DNA of 64,000 nt from Umezawaea sp049997955 (GCA_049997955.1 JAEBDY010000008.1:124001-188000); one strand, 5' to 3'; numbered from the stretch's first letter, positions 18,328 to 27,547 are shown. Numbers and translations are program-made. Notes: generated by a model not told the origin, from the letters alone.

Positions 18328-19391
18328 ACCCCAGTCTCCGCCCCGTCGTCGAGTCCCTGCCCACCTTCAAGCCGGGCCCGCCGGTGGTGTCGCCGTCCGG
18401 CGACACCTTCCTGCTGGGCGCCAACGAATCCCCGGACGGGCCGCTGCCGTCCGTCGCGGCGGCGATGGCCGACGCGGCGGCGGACGCCAACCGCTACCCC
18501 GACTACACGTCGGCCGAACTGGTCGGGGCCGTCGCCGAGCACCTGGGCGTGGACGCGGACCAGGTGGCGGTGGGCTGCGGGTCCGTCGGCGTGATCGCGA
18601 ACCTGCTCTCCGCGGTCGGGGAACCGGGTGGCGAGGTCGTGCACGCGTGGCGCTCGTTCGAGGCCTACCCGACGCTGACCAAGCTCGCGGGCATGACCCC
18701 GGTGCCGGTGCCGCTGCGCGGCGAACACCACGACCTGGCCGCGATGGCCGCCGCGGTGACCTCGAAGACCCGCGCGGTGATCGTGTGCAACCCCAACAAC
18801 CCCACCGGGACCGCGGTGAACAGGGCCGAGCTGGAGTCCTTCCTGGACGGTCTTCCACCGCAGGTGCTGGTGCTGCTGGACGAGGCGTACGTGGAGTACG
18901 TCCGCGACCGGGAGTCGCCGAACGGCGTCGACCTGCTGGCGGGACGCCCCTCGCTGGCCGTGGTGCGCACGTTCTCCAAGGCGCACGGCCTGGCGGGGCT
19001 GCGCGTCGGGTACGTCGTCGCCGACCGGAGGGTGGCGGCAGCGGCCCGCACGGCCGGGCTCTCCTTCGGTGTCAACAAGATCGCGCAGGCCGCCGCGGTG
19101 GCGTCGCTGCGCGCCCACGACGAGCTCGCGGCCCGCGTGGAGATCACGGTCAAGGAGGCGGACCGGGTCAGGACCGCGCTGCTCGACCAGGGTCGGGAGG
19201 TTCCCGAGACCGAGGCCAACTTCGTGTGGCTGCGCCTCGGCGACGACACGACCGCGTTCGCCGCGACGTGCGCGGCAGCGGGCGTGGCCGTTCGGGCCTT
19301 CCCCGGTGAAGGCGTTCGGGTGTCCATCGGGGACAGCCGGGCCAACGACGCGTTCCTCGCCGCGGCGGAGGAGCACACCCGCTGCACCTGA
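18324..19391 (+). CDS. Histidinol-phosphate/aromatic aminotransferase (HisC family)
   Basis: Protein of 355 residues, fold-type I PLP aminotransferase. Substrate-arm motif GANESPDGP near 32, NPNNPTGT near 155, DEAYVEY near 190 and the PLP lysine in TFSKAHGLAGLRVGY near 218. HisC-family enzymes act on imidazole or aromatic keto acids. Beside the p-aminophenylalanine genes, its likely job is to transaminate 4-aminophenylpyruvate to 4-aminophenylalanine; this is inference. GTG start overlapping the MFS stop. Confidence 0.85.
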   Translation: MNPSLRPVVESLPTFKPGPPVVSPSGDTFLLGANESPDGPLPSVAAAMADAAADANRYPDYTSAELVGAVAEHLGVDADQVAVGCGSVGVIANLLSAVGEPGGEVVHAWRSFEAYPTLTKLAGMTPVPVPLRGEHHDLAAMAAAVTSKTRAVIVCNPNNPTGTAVNRAELESFLDGLPPQVLVLLDEAYVEYVRDRESPNGVDLLAGRPSLAVVRTFSKAHGLAGLRVGYVVADRRVAAAARTAGLSFGVNKIAQAAAVASLRAHDELAARVEITVKEADRVRTALLDQGREVPETEANFVWLRLGDDTTAFAATCAAAGVAVRAFPGEGVRVSIGDSRANDAFLAAAEEHTRCT

Positions 19392-19420
19392 ACACCGGAG
19401 TACGAAGGAAGAAGGACCCC

Positions 19421-20638
19421 ATGGACCCTTCGGAGAGATTCAGCAACCGCAGCGCGGGCTTGCGGGCCTCGGAGATCCGGGCGCTGTTCGCGGTCGCGGC
19501 GCGGCCGGAGGTGGTGTCGCTCGCGGGCGGCATGCCCGCCGCGGACGCGCTGCCCTCGCAGGTGCTGGCGCGCATCCTCGGCGAGGTCGCCGCCGAGCCC
19601 GGCGCGCTGCAGTACACCACCGGGCAGGGCGACCTCGTCCTGCGCGAGCAGATCTGCGCGGTGATGGCCGAGGAGGGCCTGACGGCCGACCCGCGCGACG
19701 TCGTCGTCACCAGCGGCGCGCAGCAGGCGCTCGACCTGGTCACCGACGTGCTGGCCGATCCGGGCGACGTCGTGCTCGTGGAGTCCCCGGCCTACGTGGG
19801 CGCGCTCGCCACGTTCTCCGCCCACGGGGTCCAGGTGCGCCACGTGCTCGACGACGGCGAGGGCCTGTCCGGCCCGGCGATCGCCGAGGCGGTGGACCGG
19901 GTCAGGAAGGCCGGGCGACGGGCGGCCTTCCTCTACACGGTGCCCAACTTCGGCAATCCCTCCGGCGTCACCCTCAGCGCGGCCCGGCGCGCCGAGGTGC
20001 TGGCCACCTGCGACCGCACCGGGTTGCAGGTGGTGGAGGACAACCCGTACGGGCTGCTGCGGTTGCAGGGGGAGCCGATCCCCCCGCTGCGCGCGACGAA
20101 CCCGGACGTGGTGTACCTGGGCTCGTTCTCCAAGATCCTGGCGCCAGGCCTGCGGGTCGGCTGGGCGCTGGCGCCCGCCCCGGTCGCGGCGAAGCTGGTG
20201 CTGGCCGTGGAAGCCGCGATGTTGTGCCACTCCGGGCTCGCCCAGGCCGCCGTCGCGCGCTACCTGTCGACCGAACCGTGGATCGACCACGTCAAGGGCC
20301 TGCGCGAGCTGTACTGGACCCGCAGGCAGGCGATGCTCTCCGCGCTGTCGACGCTGATGCCGCCCGGCACCCGGTGGCGCGTCCCGGAAGGCGGGTTCTT
20401 CCTGTGGCTGGCGCTCCCGGACGGCGTGCTGGCCAAGCCGATGCTGCCGCGCGCGATCGAGGAGGGCGTGGCCTACGTCCCCGGAAGGGGGTTCTTCGCC
20501 GACGGTTCCGGTGACGACCACCTGCGCGTGTCATATTCCTACCCGGACCCCGCGGTGATCACGACCGGCGTGCGCAGGCTCGCCCGCGTCGTGCAGGAAA
20601 CCGCCCAGCACAACGGAAAACGGAGTACATCCCCATGA
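19421..20638 (+). CDS. PLP-dependent aminotransferase (2-aminoadipate/aromatic type)
   Basis: Protein of 405 residues resembling LysN/MocR-type class I aminotransferases without the HTH domain. Motifs: VSLAGGMPAADALP, TSGAQQALDLV, PNFGNPSG, EDNPYGLLR, and PLP lysine in GSFSKILAPGLRVGW. GAAGGAAGAAGG stands before the ATG. A second transaminase implies another non-proteinogenic amino acid, or division of labour with the HisC-type enzyme in making or breaking 4-aminophenylpyruvate. Its stop overlaps the DsbA-fold gene (ATGA). Confidence 0.85.
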   Translation: MDPSERFSNRSAGLRASEIRALFAVAARPEVVSLAGGMPAADALPSQVLARILGEVAAEPGALQYTTGQGDLVLREQICAVMAEEGLTADPRDVVVTSGAQQALDLVTDVLADPGDVVLVESPAYVGALATFSAHGVQVRHVLDDGEGLSGPAIAEAVDRVRKAGRRAAFLYTVPNFGNPSGVTLSAARRAEVLATCDRTGLQVVEDNPYGLLRLQGEPIPPLRATNPDVVYLGSFSKILAPGLRVGWALAPAPVAAKLVLAVEAAMLCHSGLAQAAVARYLSTEPWIDHVKGLRELYWTRRQAMLSALSTLMPPGTRWRVPEGGFFLWLALPDGVLAKPMLPRAIEEGVAYVPGRGFFADGSGDDHLRVSYSYPDPAVITTGVRRLARVVQETAQHNGKRSTSP

Positions 20639-21246
20639 CGGCCCAGAAACCGCGCGTCGACTTCTACTTCGACCCGGCCTGCCCGTTCGCCTGGATCACC
20701 TCGCGCTGGATCCTGGAGGTGGAGGCGCACCGCGACATCGACCTCTCGTTCCGGGTGATGAGCCTGTCGGTGCTCAACGAGCACAAGGACATCGAGCCCT
20801 GGTACCGCGAGTTCTGCGACCGCGCCTGGGGCCCTGTGCGGGTCGCCGTCGCCGCCGCGGCGAAGCACGGCGACGACGTGCTGCGCGACCTCTACACCGA
20901 ACTCGGGACGCGCATCCACAACGGCGGCAACAAGGACTACCAGGCCGTCGTCGCCGAGGCGCTGGCCGCGCTCGACCTCGACCCGTCGCTGGCCGACGCG
21001 GCGGGCACCGACGAGTTCGACGAGGCGTTGCGCGCCAGCCACCACCGCGGGATGGACCCGGTCGGCGAGGAGGTCGGCACGCCGACCATCCACATCGACG
21101 GGGTCGCGTTCTTCGGCCCGGTGTTCATGTCGATCCCGCGCGGTGAGCAGGCGGCGCGCCTGTTCGACGCGGCGCGCGAACTCGCGTCCTACCCGAGGTT
21201 CTTCGAGCTGAAGCGCACCCGCACCGGTGAGTTCGACTTCGGCTGA
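20635..21246 (+). CDS. DsbA-fold protein, mycothiol-dependent nitroreductase (Rv2466c) family, single active-site Cys
   Basis: Protein of 203 residues matching, as I recall it, Mycobacterium tuberculosis Rv2466c along its whole length: FYFDPACPFAWITSRWILEV, the MSLSVLNE segment, WGPVRVA, HHRGMD, VGTPTIHIDGVAFFGPV and the end ASYPRFFELKRTRT. Rv2466c reduces nitro compounds with mycothiol through a C-P-W-C site. Here the second Cys is Ala (C-P-F-A), so only the attacking thiol remains. In a cluster predicted to handle nitrite and N-N chemistry it could reduce or detoxify a nitrogen-oxide intermediate. A 15-bp terminator follows. Confidence 0.85.
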   Translation: MTAQKPRVDFYFDPACPFAWITSRWILEVEAHRDIDLSFRVMSLSVLNEHKDIEPWYREFCDRAWGPVRVAVAAAAKHGDDVLRDLYTELGTRIHNGGNKDYQAVVAEALAALDLDPSLADAAGTDEFDEALRASHHRGMDPVGEEVGTPTIHIDGVAFFGPVFMSIPRGEQAARLFDAARELASYPRFFELKRTRTGEFDFG

Positions 21247-21264
21247 CCGCCTTCCACACCCCGC

Positions 21265-21303
21265 CGACGAGGCCCCCGGACGCACGAGCCGGGGGCCTCG
21301 TCG
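21265..21303 (+). terminator. 15-bp stem terminator after the DsbA-fold gene
   Basis: Perfect inverted repeat 21265-21279 and 21289-21303 with a 9-base loop, 18 bases past the stop. It splits the plus-strand cluster into a ligase/aminotransferase operon and the downstream aromatic-precursor operon; partial read-through is possible. Confidence 0.82.
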
Positions 21304-21329
21304 CATACCCGGACCCCGGAGGTCCCGCC

Positions 21330-21638
21330 ATGACCGCCCAGATCACCGCCCCGACGACCGACCACCTGGAGGCGCTGCGCGCCAGGCTCGACGCCGTCGA
21401 CGTCACGCTGCTGAACACCCTGCGCGAGCGCATCGGGGTGTGCGTGGAGATCGCCGTGCACAAGCGCGAGCACGGCGTCCCGATGATGCAGCCGCACCGC
21501 ATCGGCATCGTGCAGCGCCGTGCGGCCGACTACGGCCTGGAGCACGGGATCCACCTGGACTTCCTGCGCGGCCTCTACGACCTGATCATCGCCGAGACCT
21601 GCCGCGTGGAGGACGAGGTCATCGGAACTCCTGCCTGA
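21330..21638 (+). CDS. papB: Chorismate mutase, AroQ type (PapB-like)
   Basis: Protein of 102 residues, all helical, the size of a single AroQ domain: LEALRARLDAVDVTLLNTLRERIGVCVEIAVHK carries the first-helix Arg and the downstream Lys, and the final helix ends in EDEV. In p-aminophenylalanine pathways PapB rearranges 4-amino-4-deoxychorismate to 4-amino-4-deoxyprephenate, and the ADC synthase gene follows 31 bases later. Housekeeping prephenate synthesis is less likely here. GGAGGT precedes the ATG. Confidence 0.85.
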   Translation: MTAQITAPTTDHLEALRARLDAVDVTLLNTLRERIGVCVEIAVHKREHGVPMMQPHRIGIVQRRAADYGLEHGIHLDFLRGLYDLIIAETCRVEDEVIGTPA

Positions 21639-21669
21639 GCCACAGCGAGCTGCGAAAGGGCGGCCCACC

Positions 21670-23706
21670 ATGCGCACGTTGCTGATCGACAACTACGACT
21701 CCTTCACCTACAACCTCTTCCAGCTGCTCGGCGAGGTCAACGGCGTGGCACCCACCGTGGTCCGCAACGACGTCGACTGGTCGTCGGTGGACCTCGGCGC
21801 GTTCGACGCGATCGTCGTCTCCCCCGGCCCCGGCAGCCCCGACGTCGAGGCCGACTTCGGCGTGAGTGCGCGGGCGATCCTCGAAAGCGGACTGCCGGTG
21901 CTCGGCGTCTGCCTCGGCCACCAGGGGATCTGCCACCTCTTCGGCGGAACGGTCGGGCTGGCGCCGGAACCGGTGCACGGGCGGGTCTTCCCGGTCGAGC
22001 ACACCGGGACCGACGTCTTCGCCGGACTGCCCTCCCCGTTCAACGTGGTGCGGTACCACTCGCTCGCGGCGACCTCGCTGCCCGAGAGCCTCGAACCGAT
22101 CGCCTGGACCGACGGCATCGTCATGGGCGTCCGGCACCGCACGCGGCCCATCTGGGGCGTGCAGTTCCACCCGGAGTCCATCAGCAGCGAGTACGGCCGC
22201 GAGCTGCTCGCGAACTTCCGCGACCTGGCCCTGGACCGGAAGAAGGGCTACCAGGTCCACGTGCGGAAGGTCGCCGCGCTGCCGGACACCGAAGCGGTGT
22301 TCCGCAAGCTGTTCGCCGGTGAGAAGCGGCCGTTCTGGCTGGACAGCAGTTCGGTGATCGACGGGCTGTCCCGGTTCTCGTTCATGGGCGACGCGTCCGG
22401 CCCGCTGGCGGAGTACCTCACCTACCGGGTCGCCGAGAACACCGTGACGGTCGAGCGGGCTGGTGGGGTGACGACAGTCGAGTCGCCCTTCTTCGCCTAC
22501 CTGGAGGAGCAGCTCGCCCAGCGGGCCATCCCGACACCGGAGGGCGTGCCGTTCGACTTCAACCTCGGCTACGTCGGCTACCTCGGCTACGAGCTCAAGG
22601 CCGAGTCGGGCGCGTCGACGGCGCACCAGGCCGAGGAGCCGGACGCCGCGATGGTGTTCGCCGACCGGTTGGTCGCCGTCGACCACGTGGCGGGCGAGAC
22701 CTACCTGCTGGCGCTGAGCCTGGACGGCGCCGACGCCGACGCCCTCGCCTGGCTGTCGGTCACGGGCGACCGGATCGCCGCCTCGCCGCACGCCAAGCCG
22801 AGTCCCGCACCCGTGAGCCGCTGGGTGGACATCAACTCCCCGGAGGCGCGCCGCGTCGCCGTGCTGCGGCACGACCACGACGCGTACCTCAAGCGCATCA
22901 ACGAGTGCTTCCACGAGATCGACCACGGCGAGTCCTACGAGGTGTGCCTCACCAACGAGGTCAGCCTGGAGGTGCGGATCGACCCGCTCACCACCTACAC
23001 CTACCTGCGCGGCATCAGCCCCGTTCCGTACGGCGCCTTCCTGGACTTCCCCGGAGTGTCGGTGCTGAGCGCCTCGCCGGAGCGGTTCCTGTCGATCGGC
23101 GTCGACCGGGTGGCCGAGGCCAAGCCGATCAAGGGCACCCGCCCGCGCGGCGCGACGCCGGAGGAGGACGCCGCGCTGAAGGCCGACCTGTTCTCCAACA
23201 AGAAGGACCAGGCGGAGAACCTGATGATCGTCGACCTGATCCGCAACGACCTCAACGTGGCGTCGGAGATCGGCTCGGTGCACGTACCGAAGCTGTTCGA
23301 CGTCGAGACCTACGCCCCGGTGCACCAGCTGGTGTCCACCATCCGCGGCACCCTGCGCGCCGACCAGTCCCCCGTGGCGTGCGTTCGGGCGGCCTTCCCC
23401 GGCGGCTCGATGACGGGCGCGCCGAAGCTCCGCACGATGGGGATCATCGACCGGCTGGAGGAGGGCCCGCGCGGCGTCTACTCCGGCGCCATCGGCTGGT
23501 TCGGCCTCAGCGGGGCGGTGGACCTCAACATCGTCATCCGCACGCTCGTGGCCACCGAGTCCGGTGTCCGCTTCGGCGTGGGCGGCGCGATCATCGCGCT
23601 GTCCGACGCGGAGGAGGAGTTCACCGAGACCGCGGTCAAGTCCCGCGCGATGGTGACCGCGGTCATCGACACCGCCCTCGACGTCGCGGTGGAGGACGCG
23701 GCATGA
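21670..23706 (+). CDS. papA: 4-amino-4-deoxychorismate synthase, fused PabA-PabB (PapA)
   Basis: Protein of 678 residues. Residues 1-190 are a class I glutamine amidotransferase (DNYDSFTYNL, catalytic Cys in GVCLGHQGI near 80, His/Glu in GVQFHPESIS near 165). Residues 200-670 are a chorismate-binding domain (EVCLTNEV, the lysine of PIKGTRPRG near 482, NLMIVDLIRNDL, GSMTGAPKLRTM, YSGAIGWF). The Lys in PIKGT marks aminodeoxychorismate synthases; anthranilate synthases have Ala there. It converts chorismate and glutamine to 4-amino-4-deoxychorismate, the first step to the aryl amine. Its stop overlaps the dehydrogenase gene (ATGA). A fused synthase outside a folate locus and next to papB/papC supports a specialised role. 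Confidence 0.94.
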   Translation: MRTLLIDNYDSFTYNLFQLLGEVNGVAPTVVRNDVDWSSVDLGAFDAIVVSPGPGSPDVEADFGVSARAILESGLPVLGVCLGHQGICHLFGGTVGLAPEPVHGRVFPVEHTGTDVFAGLPSPFNVVRYHSLAATSLPESLEPIAWTDGIVMGVRHRTRPIWGVQFHPESISSEYGRELLANFRDLALDRKKGYQVHVRKVAALPDTEAVFRKLFAGEKRPFWLDSSSVIDGLSRFSFMGDASGPLAEYLTYRVAENTVTVERAGGVTTVESPFFAYLEEQLAQRAIPTPEGVPFDFNLGYVGYLGYELKAESGASTAHQAEEPDAAMVFADRLVAVDHVAGETYLLALSLDGADADALAWLSVTGDRIAASPHAKPSPAPVSRWVDINSPEARRVAVLRHDHDAYLKRINECFHEIDHGESYEVCLTNEVSLEVRIDPLTTYTYLRGISPVPYGAFLDFPGVSVLSASPERFLSIGVDRVAEAKPIKGTRPRGATPEEDAALKADLFSNKKDQAENLMIVDLIRNDLNVASEIGSVHVPKLFDVETYAPVHQLVSTIRGTLRADQSPVACVRAAFPGGSMTGAPKLRTMGIIDRLEEGPRGVYSGAIGWFGLSGAVDLNIVIRTLVATESGVRFGVGGAIIALSDAEEEFTETAVKSRAMVTAVIDTALDVAVEDAA

Positions 23707-24563
23707 GCAGACCGCGCTGCGTGGTCGCGGGCGGCGCGGGCGCGGTGGGCGCGCTGTTCAGCGATCTGCTGACGGCCGCAGGCGCGCACGTCGTCGCGGT
23801 CGACAACGCGTCCGGCCCGGACCGGGTGGTCGGCGACATCACCGCTGTCGACGGCGTGCTCGCCGCCGAGTTGGCCGCGGCCGACGTGGTGGTGCTCGCC
23901 GTGCCCGAGCCGGTCGCGCTCGCGGCGCTGGGGCCGGTGACGGCGGCCCTGGCGCCCGGCGCGCTGCTCGTGGACACGCTTTCGGTCAAGTCCCGTTACG
24001 CGGCAAGTGCTTCAGCAGTTCGGTCCGATGTGGAACTGCTGAGCCTCAACCCGATGTTCGCGCCCTCATTGGGTTTTCCTGGCCGACCGGTGGCCGCCGT
24101 CGAGCTGCGGGGCGGACCGCGCAGCGCGGAGTTCCTGCGGCTGTTGACGATGGCGGGTGCCACGACGGTCACCGTGACGGCCGACCGGCACGACCGGCTG
24201 GCGGCCGCCACCCAGGCGCTCACCCACGCGGCGGTGTTGTCGTTCGGCGCCGCGCTGGCCGAACTCGACGTGACCGTCGACGAGCTCGCGGCGCTGGCAC
24301 CGCCGCCGCACGCGACCCTGCTGGCGCTGCTGGCGAGGATCGCGGCGGGCACGCCGGAGGTCTACTGGGACGTCCAGTCGGCGAACCCGTTCGCCGAGAC
24401 CGCCCGCGCCGCGCTGAGCGCGGGCACCGCGGCCGTGGACCTCGCGGTCGACAAGGGCGAGGACCAGTTCACCGGCCTGCTGGCGTCGATGCGCTCCGTG
24501 CTCGGCGACCAGCTTTCCACCTACAGCGCGCACTGCGCGCGGATGTTCGCCGACCCGACCTGA
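23703..24563 (+). CDS. papC: 4-amino-4-deoxyprephenate dehydrogenase (PapC-like)
   Basis: Protein of 286 residues, prephenate-dehydrogenase fold. NAD site VVAGGAGAVGALFSDLL at the N-terminus, VDTLSVKSRYA near 95, and an all-helical C-terminal half with QALTHAAVLSFG. Where TyrA enzymes usually read HPMFGP, this has NPMFAPS. In Pap pathways the enzyme oxidatively decarboxylates 4-amino-4-deoxyprephenate to 4-aminophenylpyruvate with NAD. The His-to-Asn change may reflect the amino substrate (inference). It is coupled to papA by overlap. Confidence 0.87.
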   Translation: MSRPRCVVAGGAGAVGALFSDLLTAAGAHVVAVDNASGPDRVVGDITAVDGVLAAELAAADVVVLAVPEPVALAALGPVTAALAPGALLVDTLSVKSRYAASASAVRSDVELLSLNPMFAPSLGFPGRPVAAVELRGGPRSAEFLRLLTMAGATTVTVTADRHDRLAAATQALTHAAVLSFGAALAELDVTVDELAALAPPPHATLLALLARIAAGTPEVYWDVQSANPFAETARAALSAGTAAVDLAVDKGEDQFTGLLASMRSVLGDQLSTYSAHCARMFADPT

Positions 24564-24630
24564 TGTCGGCCGGGAACCAGGTCAGCACGACCGGTTCATC
24601 CACCACCATCCTGTGAGAGGGGATTTTCCC

Positions 24631-26307
24631 ATGACCGCATTCGCCCCGACCGTCCTCACCCCCGAGCAGCGGGTCGCGGTGGCCGCGGACGACTCGATCG
24701 GCGGTGGCAACCTGCTGCCGTCGGCGATCGCCGCGAGCCCCGCCCCGCACCACCCGTTCCTCCGCACGCTGCGCCCGGTCGTCAACACCAAGGGCGAGCC
24801 GCAGGAGGAGTTCAGCCTGATCCAGCTCGACGAGCTCGTGCAGAGCTGGTCCGTCTGGTACCTGGACAGGGGTGTCGGCCCGCGCGACCGCGTCGCGGTG
24901 TGGATCGAGGACACGTTCGCCTACTCCGTGCACTTCTACGCCCTCGCCCAGATCGGCGCCATCGCGGTGCTGATCAACAGCAACGCGTCCCAGGAGATCG
25001 CCGAGTCGCTGATCGGCCAGACCTCGCCCGTCGGCGTCTACGCCAACCGGTCCAGGATGGACGTCCTGGCCGACATGGTCGCGACCAACCCGGACGTCCT
25101 GTGGACGCAGGTCGCCGAGGAGCAGCCCTTCCCACCGCACGCCGTGCTGCCCGCCGAGGCCAGGTTCCGGCACAGCGACGAGGACCCGGTCACGGTGCTC
25201 CACTCGTCCGGCACCACCGGCAGCCCGAAACCGACCATCCACACCCACCGGTCCATCATCGCGGGCCCGAAGTTCCGGCTGGTCGACCACAAGGAAGCAC
25301 CGGGCTCGATGACCATGACGAGCCTGCCGCAGTCCCACCTGGGCTGCATCGCCTACACCGTCCACGCGGTGCTGGCGGGAACGCCCACGACGGCGGGCTT
25401 CGACCGTCCCGGCACCGAACTGGTCGAAGCGGTGGCGACCTACCGCCCGACCGCGGTCATGTCGTTCGCCCACGCCTACTCCGAGATCCCCGCCATGGAC
25501 CTCGCGCCCGGCACGCTGGACTCGGTGAACGTGTGGGTGTCCATCGGCGACGCGGTGCACGAGGCGCACATCAAGGACATCCTCAACCGGCGCAGCCCGG
25601 ACAAGCCGAAGGCGGCGTTCTTCGACCGGCTCGGCACCACCGAGCTCGGCTGGGGCGTCCTGCTGAAGGTCCGCACGCTCGACAGCGCGCGCAACGACCG
25701 CTGCGCGGGCAAGCCCGTCGGTGTCGCCGAGGTGACGATCCTGCGCGCGGACGGCACGTACGCCGACGACAACGAGGTCGGCCTGCTCGCGGCCAGGGGG
25801 CCCGCCATCACCCCCGGCTACTGGGGCAACCACGACCTCAACTACCGCAGCCGCCTGGCGGGCTACTGGCTCACGGGCGACAACGGCTACCGCGACTCCA
25901 ACGGCGACCACTTCCTCGTGGACCGCACGGCCGACGCCCTGGTCACGCCGGAACGCGTGGGCTACTCGGTGTTCATGGAGGAGATCCTGCTGGCCGACGT
26001 CCCCGACGTCGTGGACTGCGCGGTCGTCGCGGGCAAGGTCGGCGACCTGGTGGTCCCGGTGGGCGTGGTCGTTCCCCAGCCCGGCAGCGACCCCGACCCG
26101 GAGAAGCTGCTGCTGCTGGCCAACGAGGAGCTCGCGAGCGCGGGCCACCTCACCCTCGGGGCGCTGGAGCTGGCCCGCACCGACGAGGACTTCCCCGTCG
26201 GCGTGACCGGGAAGGTGCTCAAGCGGAAGCTCCGCGACAAGTACGCCGACCTGACCGCCTACGCGAAGACCGCCGACCCGCGTTCGTTCGCCGTTCCCAA
26301 GGACTGA
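24631..26307 (+). CDS. AMP-forming ligase, candidate CreM-like nitrite-dependent diazotase
   Basis: Protein of 558 residues from ATG 24631 (GAGAGGGG upstream; a GTG at 24613 is less likely). ANL superfamily: P-loop LHSSGTTGSPKPTIHTH near 192, GTTELGWG near 337, LTGDNGYRDSNGDHFLVDRTADALVT near 420, and the C-terminal catalytic lysine in VTGKVLKRKL near 530. The P-loop tail (PKPTIHTH) departs from the usual PKGV. Standard members make acyl-CoA; the CreM, CmaA6 and Tri17 group, by established work, uses ATP and nitrite to diazotise or nitrosate amines. Beside CreE/CreD homologues and p-aminophenylalanine genes, that role is the best hypothesis. A plain CoA ligase for an aryl acid is the alternative. 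A strong terminator follows. Confidence 0.75.
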   Translation: MTAFAPTVLTPEQRVAVAADDSIGGGNLLPSAIAASPAPHHPFLRTLRPVVNTKGEPQEEFSLIQLDELVQSWSVWYLDRGVGPRDRVAVWIEDTFAYSVHFYALAQIGAIAVLINSNASQEIAESLIGQTSPVGVYANRSRMDVLADMVATNPDVLWTQVAEEQPFPPHAVLPAEARFRHSDEDPVTVLHSSGTTGSPKPTIHTHRSIIAGPKFRLVDHKEAPGSMTMTSLPQSHLGCIAYTVHAVLAGTPTTAGFDRPGTELVEAVATYRPTAVMSFAHAYSEIPAMDLAPGTLDSVNVWVSIGDAVHEAHIKDILNRRSPDKPKAAFFDRLGTTELGWGVLLKVRTLDSARNDRCAGKPVGVAEVTILRADGTYADDNEVGLLAARGPAITPGYWGNHDLNYRSRLAGYWLTGDNGYRDSNGDHFLVDRTADALVTPERVGYSVFMEEILLADVPDVVDCAVVAGKVGDLVVPVGVVVPQPGSDPDPEKLLLLANEELASAGHLTLGALELARTDEDFPVGVTGKVLKRKLRDKYADLTAYAKTADPRSFAVPKD

Positions 26308-26325
26308 CTGGTCCGTCCCACCACT

Positions 26326-26364
26326 CACGCGAGCCCCGCGGCGCGAAGCCGCGGGGCTCGCGTG
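26326..26364 (+). terminator. 17-bp stem terminator after the AMP ligase
   Basis: Perfect inverted repeat 26326-26342 and 26348-26364, 5-base loop, 18 bases after the ligase stop. The DAHP synthase gene starts 47 bases later and so probably has its own promoter or depends on read-through. Confidence 0.85.
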
Positions 26365-26411
26365 TCCACACGGCACTTTCCCGCTCTGCCCAAGACCACG
26401 GAGGCACCGTC

Positions 26412-27470
26412 ATGTCCGGTCAGTCCATCTTCACGTTCGCCACCGCCACCTCCGCCGCGAGCCTCGCGAACTGGATGCAGTACTTCGACAGCAACGGCAC
26501 GACCGCCGTCCTGCAGCGCCTCGGCGAGACGCCCGTCATCATCGCCACCGGCCCCGGCGCCGAGTCCACCGCACCGGAGAGCCTGGTGCGCCCCGTCGCC
26601 AAGGTCGCGGTCACCGGGGACTTCCGCCTGGGCCGCAGGGAACTGCGGCCGGAGGGCACGGTCGTGCGCATCGGCAACGCCACCGTCGGCGACGGCTCGC
26701 TGAACGTGTTCGCCGGTCCGTGCGCGGTGGAGAACCGCCAGCAGATGCTCGCCTGCGCCAACGTCGCCGCGCACTACGGCGCGATCGGGCTGCGGGGCGG
26801 CGCGTTCAAACCGCGCACCTCGCCGTACTCGTTCCAGGGCTTGAAGTGGGCCGGTCTGGACCTGCTCGCGGAGGCCCGCGAGCACACCGGTCTGCCGATC
26901 CTCACCGAGGCGCTCGACCCCCGCCACGTCGAGCGGCTCGCCGCGACCGTCGACGGCCTCCAGATCGGCGCGCGCAACATGCAGAACTTCGAGCTGCTGA
27001 CCGAGGCGGGCAAGTCCGGTCTGCCGGTCGTGCTCAAGCGCGGGTTCGGCTGCACGATCGACGAGACGCTCGCCGCCGCCGAGTACATCATGGCCGAGGG
27101 CAACGACCAGGTCATCCTGTGCGAGCGCGGCATCCGGACGTTCGAGAACGCCACCAGGTTCACGCTCGACCTCTCCGCGGCGGTGCTGATGAAGCAGCGT
27201 TCGCACCTGCCGGTGATGGTCGACCCGAGCCACTCCGTCGGCATCCCCGCCCTGGTCGCGCCGATGTCGCTGGCCGCGGCGGCCGCCGGTGTGGACGCGC
27301 TGCTGATCGACGTGCACGTGGCGCCCGAGCAGGCCCTCTGCGACGGCAAGCAGGCCCTGCTGCCCGACGACTTCGGCATGTTGATGGGCAACCTGGAGCT
27401 CCTGGCCATGGGCCTGAGCCGCAAGATGGCGGGCGTGGTGCGCCCCGCGCTCGCGGACGCCGAGCTCTGA
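26412..27470 (+). CDS. DAHP synthase, type I-beta (AroF/AroA class)
   Basis: Protein of 352 residues. Residues 1-85 look like the ferredoxin-like regulatory extension of I-beta DAHP synthases (VAVTGDFRLGRREL). The barrel follows: NVFAGPCAVEN near 100, GAFKPRTSPYSFQG near 135, VLKRGFG near 215, CERGIRTFEN near 238 and PVMVDPSHSVG near 273. It condenses phosphoenolpyruvate and erythrose 4-phosphate to start the shikimate pathway. A dedicated copy here would boost chorismate for the Pap enzymes. GGAG lies upstream of the ATG at 26412. Confidence 0.92.
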   Translation: MSGQSIFTFATATSAASLANWMQYFDSNGTTAVLQRLGETPVIIATGPGAESTAPESLVRPVAKVAVTGDFRLGRRELRPEGTVVRIGNATVGDGSLNVFAGPCAVENRQQMLACANVAAHYGAIGLRGGAFKPRTSPYSFQGLKWAGLDLLAEAREHTGLPILTEALDPRHVERLAATVDGLQIGARNMQNFELLTEAGKSGLPVVLKRGFGCTIDETLAAAEYIMAEGNDQVILCERGIRTFENATRFTLDLSAAVLMKQRSHLPVMVDPSHSVGIPALVAPMSLAAAAAGVDALLIDVHVAPEQALCDGKQALLPDDFGMLMGNLELLAMGLSRKMAGVVRPALADAEL

Positions 27471-27547
27471 TCCGACCCCACCCATCTCCGTCCCGACCGA
27501 CTTCCCCGCCGTAGGGGTCGAGTGGTCGCGCACCACTGGAGGACACT

